64,000 nt of DNA from Acidobacteriota bacterium (GCA_016700175.1 CP065003.1:3482001-3546000); one strand, 5' to 3'; numbered from the stretch's first letter, positions 28,127 to 36,771 are shown. Notes: generated by a model from the sequence alone, not told the origin. Translations and numbers: made by a program.

Positions 28127-28717
28127 ATGAGAACCTTCAGATCAGCAGCATTCATTCTTGCAATTGTAGTCATTTCCGCGTCTGCCACCTTTTCGCAGGC
28201 GCAGCCCGCCGGAAAGGTGGGATTGATCAACCTCGAGGCGCTCGGCGGAGAGGGCGGGATCACGAAGTACGTAAACGCGCTCGCGACCCTCAACAAGGAG
28301 TTCGACACGGAGCTCAAGGAGCTTCAGACACTTGCCGACTCGATCGGCACGAAAACTCAGGAGCTCCAGAAGCTCGCCGAACAGGCGCGGAATCCCGGTT
28401 CGCCGGTCAGCAACGAGACGCTGAGACAACGCAACGACGAGCTCGAAACGCTCAAGAGGCAAGCGGAATACAAACAAAAGGATGTTCAGGCCCGGTACAA
28501 CAGCCGCCGCCAGACCATCGTCGGGCCTGTGTTGTCAGAGGTGATGAAATCTCTCCAGGACTACACCCTCCAGAAGGGCTACTCGATGATCCTGGACGGC
28601 GCAAAGCTCGAGGAATCGGGGATCCTTATGACGTTCGACACAAGGTTTGACGTGACGAAGGACTTCATCACCTTCTTCAACACGAAACCGGCCGGTAGCG
28701 CACCGGCGAGCCAGTAA
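28127..28717 (+). CDS. skp: OmpH/Skp-family periplasmic chaperone (copy 2)
   Basis: 196 residues. A signal peptide (ending ATFSQAQ) is followed by VGLINLEALGGEGGITKYVNALATLNKEF and a coiled-coil hairpin. The C-terminal SMILDGAKLEESGILMTFDTRFDVTKDFI closely mirrors copy 1 (LDASKLDNAG, FDRKLDVTEDFI). This is a tandem duplication; the copies differ most in the coiled-coil tips, so client range may differ. ATG 28127 follows CTTGACCGAAC with no strong RBS. A long hairpin separates it from fabZ. Confidence 0.87.
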   Translation: MRTFRSAAFILAIVVISASATFSQAQPAGKVGLINLEALGGEGGITKYVNALATLNKEFDTELKELQTLADSIGTKTQELQKLAEQARNPGSPVSNETLRQRNDELETLKRQAEYKQKDVQARYNSRRQTIVGPVLSEVMKSLQDYTLQKGYSMILDGAKLEESGILMTFDTRFDVTKDFITFFNTKPAGSAPASQ

Positions 28718-28738
28718 TCAACTGTTTCCAGACGATCC

Positions 28739-28781
28739 GAAGTCAGTGACCGCCGGACGCCGTCCGCCGGTTTCTGACTTC
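28739..28781 (+). terminator. Long hairpin between skp2 and fabZ
   Basis: GAAGTCAG (28739-28746) pairs with CTGACTTC (28774-28781), and the inside forms CCGCCGGAC/GTCCGCCGG. Only a weak T-rich tail (TTGCTTT) follows, so it may attenuate or be an RNA processing site rather than a full terminator. Confidence 0.6.
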
Positions 28782-28794
28782 TTGCTTTCCGAAA

Positions 28795-28800
28795 TATAAT
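28795..28800 (+). promoter_or_regulatory. -10 box directly upstream of fabZ
   Basis: Perfect TATAAT, only 12 bp before the fabZ ATG at 28813. Transcription from it would give an almost leaderless mRNA. No Shine-Dalgarno is visible between box and start codon. Confidence 0.4.
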
Positions 28801-28812
28801 AGCGCGCCGAAT

Positions 28813-29250
28813 ATGATCACCTACGACATCAACCAGATCAGGGAGATCCTCCCGCACCGGTACCCCTTTCTGCTTGTCGACAGGATTATCGAGCTCGAGC
28901 CGCGAGAACGGATCGTCGGGATTAAGCAGGTTACCTTCAACGAGCCGTTTTTCCAGGGGCATTTTCCGGAGATGCCGGTGATGCCCGGAGTGCTTCAGAT
29001 CGAGGCTCTTGCACAGGTAGGAGCGATCCTGGCGCTCAGGGAGTTCAAGGACCGCGACAAGCGGATCCCTTTCTTCAGCGGCATCGAGAAGGCGCGTTTC
29101 CGCAAGCCGGTCGTGCCGGGCGACACGCTCACTCTTGAAGTTACCGCGCTTCGCATCGGAAGCCGGGTTCAGAAAATGCGGGGCGAGGCGAAGGTCAACG
29201 GCAACATCACTGCGGAAGCTGAAATAATGAGCGTGATCGCCGAACGTTAG
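28813..29250 (+). CDS. fabZ: 3-hydroxyacyl-[acyl-carrier-protein] dehydratase FabZ
   Basis: 145 residues, the normal hot-dog-fold length. It dehydrates beta-hydroxyacyl-ACP in fatty acid elongation. The catalytic pair is His50 in GHFPEMPVMPG and Glu64 in LQIEALAQ; PHRYPFLLVDR (14-24) is the N-terminal signature. It sits between skp and lpxA, as in many Gram-negatives, where it balances fatty acid and lipid A synthesis. The ATG is preceded by a TATAAT box at only 12 bp. Confidence 0.96.
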   Translation: MITYDINQIREILPHRYPFLLVDRIIELEPRERIVGIKQVTFNEPFFQGHFPEMPVMPGVLQIEALAQVGAILALREFKDRDKRIPFFSGIEKARFRKPVVPGDTLTLEVTALRIGSRVQKMRGEAKVNGNITAEAEIMSVIAER

Positions 29251-29278
29251 TGCCTCAGACTTCCAACTCCCTTCCGAA

Positions 29279-30055
29279 ATGCCAGAGATCCATCCAACAG
29301 CAATCGTAAGCGACGGCGCACTGATCGGTGATGGCTGCGTCGTAGGCCCGTATTCGACGATCGGCGGCGATGTCGTTCTCGGCGAGAGGGTCCGGATCGA
29401 TTCGCACACAGTAATCGACGGAACCACTTCCATCGGCGACGACACGCATGTTTTTCCATTCGTGTCGATCGGTCTGGCGCCGCAGGACCTGAAATACGGC
29501 GGCGAAGAGACGCGGACCGAAATAGGGAAACGCAACCAGATACGCGAGTTCGTGACCATTCACAGGGGAACGTCGGGAGGCGGAGGTGTAACGCGGATCG
29601 GCGACGACAACCTGCTGATGGCGCAGGTTCACATTGCCCACGACTGCAGCGTCGGAAGCGAGGTAATTATGGCGAATGCGGCGACTCTCGCGGGACACGT
29701 CGAGATCGCGGACCGCGCGAGCGTGGGAGCGTATTCCGGAGTTCATCAGTTCTGCCGGATCGGACGCGAGGCGTTCGTCGGAGGATACTCGGTCGTCGTC
29801 AAGGACGCGATGCCGTTCGCGATCATTCAGGGCAATCACGCGAAGTGTTATGGACTCAATAAGATCGGGATGAAACGGCGCGGCTACCCGAAAGAAACGG
29901 TCAAGGCCCTGAACCGCGCTTTTCACTTTCTTCTTTCGGCCAAACTCAACACGACCCAGGCGGTTGAAAAGATCAGGGATGAGATCGAAGGGGTCGAGGA
30001 GGTCGACCTGCTTGTCCGGTTCATCGAGTCTTCCGAACGCGGCGTCGTAAAATAG
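29279..30055 (+). CDS. lpxA: UDP-N-acetylglucosamine acyltransferase LpxA
   Basis: 258 residues of left-handed beta-helix hexapeptide repeats (IGDGCVVGPYSTIGG and so on) with a C-terminal helical domain. It is the first enzyme of lipid A synthesis and transfers a 3-hydroxyacyl chain from ACP to UDP-GlcNAc. The catalytic base is His121 in HIAHDCSVG (E. coli His125). HQFCRIG and the GLN[KR]IGMKRRG region match the family. It starts 28 bp after fabZ and ends 21 bp before lpxI. Confidence 0.96.
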   Translation: MPEIHPTAIVSDGALIGDGCVVGPYSTIGGDVVLGERVRIDSHTVIDGTTSIGDDTHVFPFVSIGLAPQDLKYGGEETRTEIGKRNQIREFVTIHRGTSGGGGVTRIGDDNLLMAQVHIAHDCSVGSEVIMANAATLAGHVEIADRASVGAYSGVHQFCRIGREAFVGGYSVVVKDAMPFAIIQGNHAKCYGLNKIGMKRRGYPKETVKALNRAFHFLLSAKLNTTQAVEKIRDEIEGVEEVDLLVRFIESSERGVVK

Positions 30056-30076
30056 TCAAATCCCCGACAGTTTCCA

Positions 30077-30904
30077 ATGAAATACGGCCTCATAGCCGGC
30101 AACGGCAGATTCCCTTTCCTGGTCGCGGAAGGCGCGCGGAAGGCCGGTTGTGAGCTTGCCGTCGTTGCCATCAGGGAAGAGGCCGATCCTGAGATCGAGA
30201 AGGTTTCGGACAACGTGAAATGGATCGGGGTCGGGAAGCTGGGGAAGATGATCTCCTACTTCAGGGAAATGGGCGTCGAGCGGGCGATGATGGCGGGCCA
30301 GGTCAAGCACGTGCAGCTTTTCGGCGGCGCCATTCCGGACCTGAGAATGGTCAAGATGCTGTGGAACCTCCCGGCCAGGAACACGGACGCTTTGATCGGC
30401 GGGATAGCCAAGGAAATGGAAGCGGCCGGGATCGAACTTATCGATTCGACCTATTTCATCAAGGACCAGCTTGCTGAGGAAGGTGTGCTAACGCGCCGGA
30501 AGCCTTCCAGAGACGAACTTCGCGATATCGAATACGGTCTCGGTGTTGCGAACGGGATCGCAGGACTCGATCTGGGCCAGACGGTGATGGTCCGCGGCGG
30601 CGCCTGCGTGGCGGTCGAGGCGATGGAAGGCACCGACGAGGTCATAAGGCGCGCGGGCAGGCTTGTCGACGGCAAGCTATGCGTGATCAAGGTGGCCAAG
30701 CCCGGCCAGGACATGCGGTTCGACGTGCCCGTTGTCGGGCTTCCCACGATCGAGACGATGGCCGAAGCGGGCGCCGGATGCCTCTCTGTCACTGCCGGAA
30801 AGACGCTTATGTTCGACAAGAGCGAGATGATCGCACTCGCCGACAGCAGGAACATATGCATCGTCGGCTCTCCGCCCGAAACAAATGACGTCGAACCTGC
30901 GTAA
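30077..30904 (+). CDS. lpxI: UDP-2,3-diacylglucosamine pyrophosphatase LpxI
   Basis: 275 residues of the LpxI (DUF1009) family. It hydrolyses UDP-2,3-diacylglucosamine to lipid X, replacing LpxH in lineages that lack it. The family pattern is followed: GLIAGNGRFPFLVA at the start, VGKLGKMISYFRE, MAGQVKHVQLF, a central RGGACVAVEAMEGTDEVIRRAG and the C-terminal VGLPTIETMAEAGAGCL and AGKTLMFDK. It lies just after lpxA. lpxD is not in this cluster and must be elsewhere. Confidence 0.93.
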   Translation: MKYGLIAGNGRFPFLVAEGARKAGCELAVVAIREEADPEIEKVSDNVKWIGVGKLGKMISYFREMGVERAMMAGQVKHVQLFGGAIPDLRMVKMLWNLPARNTDALIGGIAKEMEAAGIELIDSTYFIKDQLAEEGVLTRRKPSRDELRDIEYGLGVANGIAGLDLGQTVMVRGGACVAVEAMEGTDEVIRRAGRLVDGKLCVIKVAKPGQDMRFDVPVVGLPTIETMAEAGAGCLSVTAGKTLMFDKSEMIALADSRNICIVGSPPETNDVEPA

Positions 30905-30994
30905 AGATCAGGTATTCTAAGCCCTACATTACATTGACGCGCACGGCCCTCCCGGAGGAATTCTGCGCGGACAGGCATTCGGAGACAACATTTA

Positions 30995-32629
30995 ATGAAG
31001 AAAAGACTTATTGCGCTTTCAGTCGTCCTTGCGTTCGCTTTGCAGGCGACGGCGCTGGCGAACGACCCGACAGTGACGATCACTACCGCCGAGAAGAAGA
31101 TGGCGGAAACGATCACGGCAGAACAACTCAGCGATTATCTCTATTTCGTCGCTTCCGACGAGATGGGAGGCCGCGACACGCCTTCCCGCGGACTCGACAT
31201 CACGGCGAAGTTCCTCGCGCTCAACCTGAGCCGATGGGGATTCAAACCCGCCGGCGATGACGGCACCTTCTTTCAGCGAATGTGGATCGTCACCGACACG
31301 ATCGACAAGGACGCCACTAAGCTCAAAGTCGGCGGCAAAGAGTTCGAGTTCATGAAGGACTTCTACCTGCTCCGTGGAAACGGACTAGCGGAAGGAGATC
31401 TTGTTTTCGGCGGAAACGGCTGGATGGTCAAGTCAAAGAATTTCGACGCCTTTGCCGGGGTCGATGTGAAGGACAAGATCGTGGTGCTCTACAAGACCGG
31501 GTTCAACGGCCGCGGATTCCAGGCGCCGTCGGAACTCGCCGAAGGCGGTATGACCGGCGAAGAGGGCGTGGACTGGGCCAATCCCATGGACCACGCGAAA
31601 ATGAAGGGCGCGAAAGGCGTCATAGTCGTCGCCGACCCGCAGATCCAGGGTTTCTGGCCGCAGCTTGCCAATTTCCTGGGCCGCGGCAGATCGTACGTAG
31701 AAGGCTTGGGCGGCGGCGGTTCATCGTCAGATTCTCTTCCGCTGTTCCTCGCTTCACAGGACGTAGGGACGGCGATCTTCGAAGGCGCATCTGCGAATCA
31801 GGATTCAACAGCGGCATTCGCGATCGCCAAGTCCGGAATGATCGCCGCCGCAACAAAGACCGAGAGAGTTCCGACACAGAACGTGGTCGGCCTTTGGGAA
31901 GGCGGGGATCCGAAACTTAAAGCCGAAATGGTCGCCATCGGAGCTCATTACGATCACGACGGGACCCGGGAGAATGCCCGAGGCGAGGACAAGATCTGGA
32001 ACGGCGCCGATGACGACGGTTCGGGAACGGTCGCCGTTCTTGCCGTCGCCGAAGCGCTTGCCAAGGCGCCTCAGCGTCCGAAGCGCTCGGTGCTTCTTGT
32101 ATGGCACGCCGGCGAGGAGAAGGGCCTCTGGGGAAGCGAGTACTTCAACAAGTATCCGACCGTTGACATCAAGAACGTCGTCGCGCAGCTGAACATCGAC
32201 ATGATCGGCCGCAGCAAGAAGCCCGGCGACACGAACCCGAAGAACAAGGAGCTCTCCGGCGAGAACGAGATCTACGTGATCGGATCGGAGATGATGAGCT
32301 CGACGCTCGGGGCGGTGACAAAGGGCACCAACGGCGAGTACCTGAACATGTCGTACAACTACAAGTACGACGATCCGAAGGACCCGAACCGGTTCTTCTT
32401 CCGTTCGGACCACTTCAACTACGCCGTGAACGGCATCCCGGTCGTGTTCTGGTTCGACGGTGTGCACGAGGACTACCACCAGGCGTCGGACCATCCGGAC
32501 AAGATCGACTATCAGAAGATGGAGAAGGTCACCAGGACCATCTTCCTGACGCTGTGGGAGATCGCGGAACTCGACAAGCGCCCGGCGGTGGACAAGCAGC
32601 TGCCGCCGGAATTGACCAGCAGGAACTAA
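30995..32629 (+). CDS. Secreted M28-family zinc aminopeptidase
   Basis: 544 residues. A signal peptide (KKRLIALSVVLAFALQATALA) precedes a domain that includes a PA-like insert (about 130-270). The M28 catalytic domain follows, with GAHYDHDG (first zinc His), NGADDDGSG (bridging Asp) and HAGEEKG (catalytic Glu and ligand Glu), plus a C-terminal DHFNYAVNGIPVVFW and HEDYHQASD with the last His ligand. Such enzymes cleave N-terminal residues or act as carboxypeptidases outside the cytoplasm. It is 90 bp after lpxI and probably independent. A strong terminator follows. Confidence 0.9.
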   Translation: MKKRLIALSVVLAFALQATALANDPTVTITTAEKKMAETITAEQLSDYLYFVASDEMGGRDTPSRGLDITAKFLALNLSRWGFKPAGDDGTFFQRMWIVTDTIDKDATKLKVGGKEFEFMKDFYLLRGNGLAEGDLVFGGNGWMVKSKNFDAFAGVDVKDKIVVLYKTGFNGRGFQAPSELAEGGMTGEEGVDWANPMDHAKMKGAKGVIVVADPQIQGFWPQLANFLGRGRSYVEGLGGGGSSSDSLPLFLASQDVGTAIFEGASANQDSTAAFAIAKSGMIAAATKTERVPTQNVVGLWEGGDPKLKAEMVAIGAHYDHDGTRENARGEDKIWNGADDDGSGTVAVLAVAEALAKAPQRPKRSVLLVWHAGEEKGLWGSEYFNKYPTVDIKNVVAQLNIDMIGRSKKPGDTNPKNKELSGENEIYVIGSEMMSSTLGAVTKGTNGEYLNMSYNYKYDDPKDPNRFFFRSDHFNYAVNGIPVVFWFDGVHEDYHQASDHPDKIDYQKMEKVTRTIFLTLWEIAELDKRPAVDKQLPPELTSRN

Positions 32630-32650
32630 TCCCGGTCGGTAAACAGGACG

Positions 32651-32684
32651 AAGGCGCCTCCCGGCGGGGCGCCTTTTATTTTTC
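32651..32684 (+). terminator. Intrinsic terminator after the M28 peptidase
   Basis: AAGGCGCC (32651-32658) pairs with GGCGCCTT (32668-32675), followed by the T-rich TTATTTTTC. It overlaps the rsmI stop codon on the other strand at 32685. Confidence 0.85.
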
Positions 32685-33512
32685 TTAGTCCAGGATGTGG
32701 AGCCTTCGGTAAGCTTCGGATCTCGAAATTCCGGATTCCTTCGCGGCCTGCTTCAATGCCTTCTTCGGCTCTGCTCCCTTTTCCAAAAGGTCCTTGTAGA
32801 TCGAGGCGACGTCCCTTTCCCCTTCCGCCGCCGGTTCTCTCGCCGTGCGGTCGATAAGAAGGACCATCTCGCCCTTCGGCGGCTCAGACCTTACGCGTTC
32901 CAGCAATTCCGACAAAGACCCGCGTAGGGATTCCTCGTGAATCTTCGTTAGTTCTCTGGCAAGCGCAGCGTCGCGGTCGCCGAGCACCTCGAGACAATCA
33001 GAGAGGCTTTGCTCGATACGATGCGGCGTCTCGTAGAAGACCAAAGTCGCCGGAATTTCCTTTGATTCGGAGAGCCTCCGGACCCTTTCACCCTTTTTGG
33101 ACGGGAGAAAGCCTCCGAAAAAGACGGCGTCGGTCGGAAGGCCGGAAACGGACAATGCGGCGACGAACGCGGCAGGTCCCGGAACGGGCACGACCGCCGC
33201 GCCTAATTCAAGCGCCTTGTTCACCGCTCGGAATCCCGGATCGGCGATGCCGGGCGTTCCTGCGTCAGACACTAATGCGACCGAAGCCCCTGCAGCGAGC
33301 AGTTCGCCGATCTCTTCCGCCTTCTCCGCCTCGATGTGATCGTGATAGCCGATAAGACGTCCCTCGATCCCGAACTCTTTCAGAAGCTTCCCGGTCCGCC
33401 GCGTGTCCTCGCAGGCGATCGCGTCGGCGAGCTTCAGGACATCGACGGCGCGATAGGTCATATCGCGGAGATTGCCGATCGGCGTCGAGACTATGTAGAG
33501 AGTTCCGGCCAC
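32685..33512 (-). CDS. rsmI: 16S rRNA (cytidine(1402)-2'-O)-methyltransferase RsmI
   Basis: 275 residues of the tetrapyrrole-methylase-fold RsmI family, which 2'-O-methylates C1402 in the ribosomal P site. Signatures: LYIVSTPIGNLRDMTYRAVD, IACEDTRRTGKLL, SVALVSDAGTPGIADPGF and VFYETPHRI. The C-terminal KALKQAAKESGISRSEAYRRL is the usual helical tail. Normal length. It is convergent with the M28 gene and downstream of the duplicated-repeat protein gene, with a terminator between. Confidence 0.96.
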   Translation of the reverse strand: MAGTLYIVSTPIGNLRDMTYRAVDVLKLADAIACEDTRRTGKLLKEFGIEGRLIGYHDHIEAEKAEEIGELLAAGASVALVSDAGTPGIADPGFRAVNKALELGAAVVPVPGPAAFVAALSVSGLPTDAVFFGGFLPSKKGERVRRLSESKEIPATLVFYETPHRIEQSLSDCLEVLGDRDAALARELTKIHEESLRGSLSELLERVRSEPPKGEMVLLIDRTAREPAAEGERDVASIYKDLLEKGAEPKKALKQAAKESGISRSEAYRRLHILD

Positions 33513-33558
33513 TCGAAGATGGTACTTCCTGAAAGACTGTAAACAAAGGACGCGGACG

Positions 33559-33585
33559 TAAAAAGGCCCGGGCGGAAGCCCGGGC
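33559..33585 (-). terminator. Terminator of the secreted duplicated-repeat gene
   Basis: GCCCGGGC (33566-33573) and GCCCGGGC (33578-33585) form a hairpin with a GGAA loop. Read on the minus strand it is followed by CCTTTTTACG, that is, a U-tract at 33564-33560. Confidence 0.75.
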
Positions 33586-33611
33586 GAAAAGGTGTCTCAG
33601 CTGATCGTGAC

Positions 33612-34583
33612 CTAGAACGGCCAATCGCGGATTATATCTCCGATGCCGTAGCCGGTCCCGGTGTAGCGAACGTTGTATGCGTTCGCCAGTACGCGAAGAT
33701 CGGCTTCGATGCGGTTCCAGTCGCTTCGGATCGAGCTGTTTACTCTAACTCTGGAGATCTCGCGGTCAAGTTGCTGGCCAATGTTCAGTACATTACGGAC
33801 TTCGTCGTAACTGTCGTTGTAGTCCCTTCGGTCGTCGTATTCGTCCTCAAGCCTGTCCACGGCGTTCTTGAACCTGTTCGCCAGATTCTCCAGATTGTTA
33901 TTCGATCTGTTGCCCCATCGGTCGCGGTCGTCGATGTCGTCGACCCTGTCCTCAAAGCGCCGCGCGTTATTTTGCAGGTTTCGGATCGTCCCCTGCAGGT
34001 TCCTGTTGTTGGGTCCTCTGTTGACGATCGGTCCGCGGTTGCCGCCGATCGGGCCGCGATTGCCTCCCCGGGGGCCGTTGTTTCCGCGTCCGTATGCGCC
34101 CCGGTAACCTATGTTGTAGGCGCGGGCGATCACCGAAAGGTCGCGTTCGATCGCTGACCACGATGCCTGGAGATTGAAGTTGTTGTACGCAAGCCTCGAC
34201 CTTGAAAGCGCCTGATCGAGTTGCGATCCGTACTGGACCACTCGGCGGGCCTCGTCTGCGCTGCTGCTGCCGCGCCGGGCGTTGCCTTCGTACTCGTCGT
34301 CCAGATTCTCTGCTGCGTTCTTGAATCGCTTTGCGAGGTCGTTGAGATTCTCTTCCCGGTTGGTGCCGTCGTATCTGCTGCGGTCGAGTTCCCGGTCGAG
34401 CACGTCCTGGAAACGGCGTGCGTTGTTCCTGAGGTTCTTGACTGCGTAGTTGATCGAGACGTTGTTCTGTCCGTAGTAGGGATCGTAATTGCCCCCGCGC
34501 CGCTGCGCGGAAACAAACACCGTGAGGCCTAGTATCATTGCGCCGATGGATAACGCGGCGTAAACGTTCTTATAGCTGTTCAT
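33612..34583 (-). CDS. Secreted protein with two copies of a ~105-residue helical module
   Basis: 323 residues. A signal peptide (ending LTVFVSAQ) is followed by two homologous modules, about 48-165 and 200-312. Each has the order LRNNARRFxD..., NDLAKRFKNA.[ED]xL[ED]DEY, EVRxVxxxGxQLD, then W..IE.DL.V[IL]A.AYN. The linker between them is low-complexity (repeats of GNRGP). Hydrophobic spacing suggests helical bundles. I recognise no named family. The RBS AAAGGAG is close to ATG and a good promoter lies upstream, so it is a well-formed single gene. Function unknown; the charged helices and Gly/Arg/Asn linker suggest a periplasmic or surface structural or binding protein. Confidence 0.75.
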   Translation of the reverse strand: MNSYKNVYAALSIGAMILGLTVFVSAQRRGGNYDPYYGQNNVSINYAVKNLRNNARRFQDVLDRELDRSRYDGTNREENLNDLAKRFKNAAENLDDEYEGNARRGSSSADEARRVVQYGSQLDQALSRSRLAYNNFNLQASWSAIERDLSVIARAYNIGYRGAYGRGNNGPRGGNRGPIGGNRGPIVNRGPNNRNLQGTIRNLQNNARRFEDRVDDIDDRDRWGNRSNNNLENLANRFKNAVDRLEDEYDDRRDYNDSYDEVRNVLNIGQQLDREISRVRVNSSIRSDWNRIEADLRVLANAYNVRYTGTGYGIGDIIRDWPF

Positions 34584-34662
34584 TTCGGTCTCCTTTGAAC
34601 TTAGAAAATACCGTGCTGCTTACTTGATCTGCCGGGGTTCGGCGGGTTGTAGGCTTTGTCAC

Positions 34663-34692
34663 GCTATAAGGAAACCGCAATCATTATGCCAA
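34663..34692 (-). promoter_or_regulatory. Promoter of the duplicated-repeat protein gene
   Basis: On the minus strand: TTGGCA (34692-34687), an 18-bp spacer, TATAGC (34668-34663). Predicted start near 34656, about 73 nt before ATG 34583, which has a good RBS (AAAGGAG). Confidence 0.5.
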
Positions 34693-34799
34693 GTGTTTAT
34701 GGCAATGTATAAGTTCAATGAAGACAACAGTTATTAGTATCGCGAGACTCAAGTCGGGTGAGCTCCGCCACGATGTCGTCGCGACCGTATTCGATATCG

Positions 34800-34842
34800 T
34801 TGCAAGAAAAGAAAGCCGCCGGCCTTTCGGACCGACGGCTTT
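34800..34842 (-). terminator. Terminator after the S8 peptidase
   Basis: AAAGCCG (34812-34818) pairs with CGGCTTT (34836-34842), with further GGCC pairing inside. On the minus strand the hairpin is followed by a T-rich CTTTTCTTGC (34809-34800). Confidence 0.65.
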
Positions 34843-34876
34843 TGCAGTTTTCAAACGGGATCAAAGACCGGGAAGA

Positions 34877-36304
34877 TCAATCACCCAGCGCCTTTCCGGC
34901 ATTAAGCCTGCCCCCGGTCTCGACCCTGTCCTTTAAGATGTCGAGCGGATCGACGGACAAAAGAAGCCGCCTTCTGAGTTCCTCGACATTGATCTTCGGA
35001 TTGCTTGCGACAATTAGAGCCGCTACGCCTGCGACCTGCGGAGTCGCCATCGAAGTACCCGATGCCTCGCGATACGCGTCATTGAGCCAGGTCGAGAGTA
35101 TGTCCTTTCCCGGAGCCGCGATGTGGACCGAGTTCACGCCCCAGTTCGAGAACTGAGCGAGGGTGTCTGCCCTGTCGAGCGCAGCCACGCTGATCACATT
35201 CGGAAGGTCGTAATTCGAAGGATAGTGCGGTTTTCTGTCATTGTCGGTGCTGTTGTTCCCGGCGGCCGCGACGAACAGGATGCCCTGCTCACCCGCAGCA
35301 CGGATCGCGTCCTCAAGCGCTCTTGAATAAAGAGTGGAACCCCAGCTGGCATTGATCACCCTGACATTGACGCCCGCTTTCTTTCGGTCGACGGCGTAGT
35401 TGATCGCTTCGATAGCGTTTTTCGTGGAGCCGAATCCGCCCCTGCCGATGAACTTCAAAGGCATTATCTCGAGCTTCCAGTTGATCCCCGTGATCCCGAC
35501 GCCATTGTCGCCCTCAGCTCCTATGATCCCGGCGCAATGCGTTCCGTGTCCGTTGTCGTCCATTGGATCGCTTGCGTTCTCGACCGAGTTGAAACCGTTC
35601 TTGTCGTCTACCGTGCCGAGTTCGTCGTCGAAGTACGCGGGCACTTCATCCGGTCTGAGCCATATGTTCGTAACAAGGTCCGGATGCGTGTAATCGACAC
35701 CGCTGTCCAGTACCGCTACCACCACTTCTTCACTGCCCTGAGTAAGGAGCCATGCCTTCAACGCATCGATATCCGCCTTAGCCTTGCCGCCGTTGCTGCC
35801 GTCATTGCTGAGCGCCCACTGCTCACCGAACATGGGATCGTTTGGTGCGCCGTCCGCAGTTGAGACAGCGTCACCACCCGGGAATTCTTCAGACGACGTC
35901 AGCGGATCAAGCTCTATTCGGAAATTGGGCTCGGCGTACTCAACGTACTGCTCCAATTCGTCGTACTGTTTCGCGACCGCCTCAGCATCTGCATCGTCAA
36001 GATCGTCGATCGCCACAAGCCCGTCCACCATTTCGATCTCGTCTTCGATCCTGTCGTTGTTGGCCGCAGCGAGCTTCTTGATCGTGGATAACGCAACGCC
36101 CGGTTTGAGCCTGACGAGGACTTCCGGTTCACTTTCGGTGACAGTCCTCTCGACCGCCATAGGCCTTTCAGCGGCCTGATCCGGTTTAGCAGTGAGGTCG
36201 AAATCGGTGAACTTCATCCGGTTGATCTGACCCGCGACCGCGGCGATCACCACGAACAAAGCCGCGAGACCGACGTGTATCCATACATTTTTTCTGTTCA
36301 TCAT
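34877..36304 (-). CDS. Secreted subtilisin-like serine peptidase (S8) with propeptide
   Basis: 475 residues. The N-terminal hydrophobic segment (about 8-26) is a signal peptide or anchor. An inhibitor-I9-like propeptide follows (about 60-130: VLVRLKPGV ... VEYAEPNFRIE). The S8 domain has a complete catalytic triad: Asp200 (AVLDSGVDYTHPDL), His253 (NGHGTHCAGI) and Ser418 (SGTSMATPQVAG), with oxyanion Asn350 (AAGNN). The mature enzyme should act outside the cytoplasm after propeptide removal. It starts 39 bp downstream of a small uncharacterised gene on the same strand, so the two probably share a transcript. Confidence 0.92.
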   Translation of the reverse strand: MMNRKNVWIHVGLAALFVVIAAVAGQINRMKFTDFDLTAKPDQAAERPMAVERTVTESEPEVLVRLKPGVALSTIKKLAAANNDRIEDEIEMVDGLVAIDDLDDADAEAVAKQYDELEQYVEYAEPNFRIELDPLTSSEEFPGGDAVSTADGAPNDPMFGEQWALSNDGSNGGKAKADIDALKAWLLTQGSEEVVVAVLDSGVDYTHPDLVTNIWLRPDEVPAYFDDELGTVDDKNGFNSVENASDPMDDNGHGTHCAGIIGAEGDNGVGITGINWKLEIMPLKFIGRGGFGSTKNAIEAINYAVDRKKAGVNVRVINASWGSTLYSRALEDAIRAAGEQGILFVAAAGNNSTDNDRKPHYPSNYDLPNVISVAALDRADTLAQFSNWGVNSVHIAAPGKDILSTWLNDAYREASGTSMATPQVAGVAALIVASNPKINVEELRRRLLLSVDPLDILKDRVETGGRLNAGKALGD

Positions 36305-36343
36305 TTGCTCCTAATACTGCAAAAGCAAAGGGCTTGTTCCGGG

Positions 36344-36625
36344 CTACGATTCGACCACGTGGTTCTTGCCCTTAAATCCGACGAGGCGGAGCTGATACTT
36401 GTCAGCCCTGTATTCGTATTTCTTGCCCTGAGCCTTGAGGTCGATCCGCCATCCGCTCGAGATCATCTGGGCGGCCATTTCACCGGGCACGTTCGCGCCC
36501 AGGGACATATCGGGGAAATCCGCTTCGCTTACCGAACTGACATCAATGTCGTTCTCGGAAACCCCCAAACGGCCGGAAAGGTCCCGGACCGCCCTCTTGG
36601 ACGCGCTTTCTTTCGTAAAACTCAT
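36344..36625 (-). CDS. Small hypothetical protein upstream of the S8 peptidase
   Basis: 93 residues from ATG 36625 (MSFTKESASKRAV); an upstream ATG at 36688 would add 21 residues without a signal peptide. The sequence RAVRDLSGRLGVSENDIDVSSVSEADFPDMSLG followed by IDLKAQGKKYEYRADK resembles a family of small proteins seen in many phyla with DLAxRL[GN]V...I.VVSVE...WPD.SLGC and a YEYH end. The cysteine of SLGC is absent here (SLGA). Function unknown. Because it is 39 bp upstream of the S8 protease gene, an inhibitor or chaperone role is possible but unproven. Confidence 0.6.
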   Translation of the reverse strand: MSFTKESASKRAVRDLSGRLGVSENDIDVSSVSEADFPDMSLGANVPGEMAAQMISSGWRIDLKAQGKKYEYRADKYQLRLVGFKGKNHVVES

Positions 36626-36771
36626 GATCAAACCGCAACTGTTAATAAAAGGTAACGCAATTTTCCTATGCATCGGCCGATTAGTCAATGATCTCGCAGA
36701 AATCGAAACGGCGAGATCGAGGCCGCCTGGGGGCAGGATGCCCTTTCCGGAAGGCCAGGATGATCAAGGGG

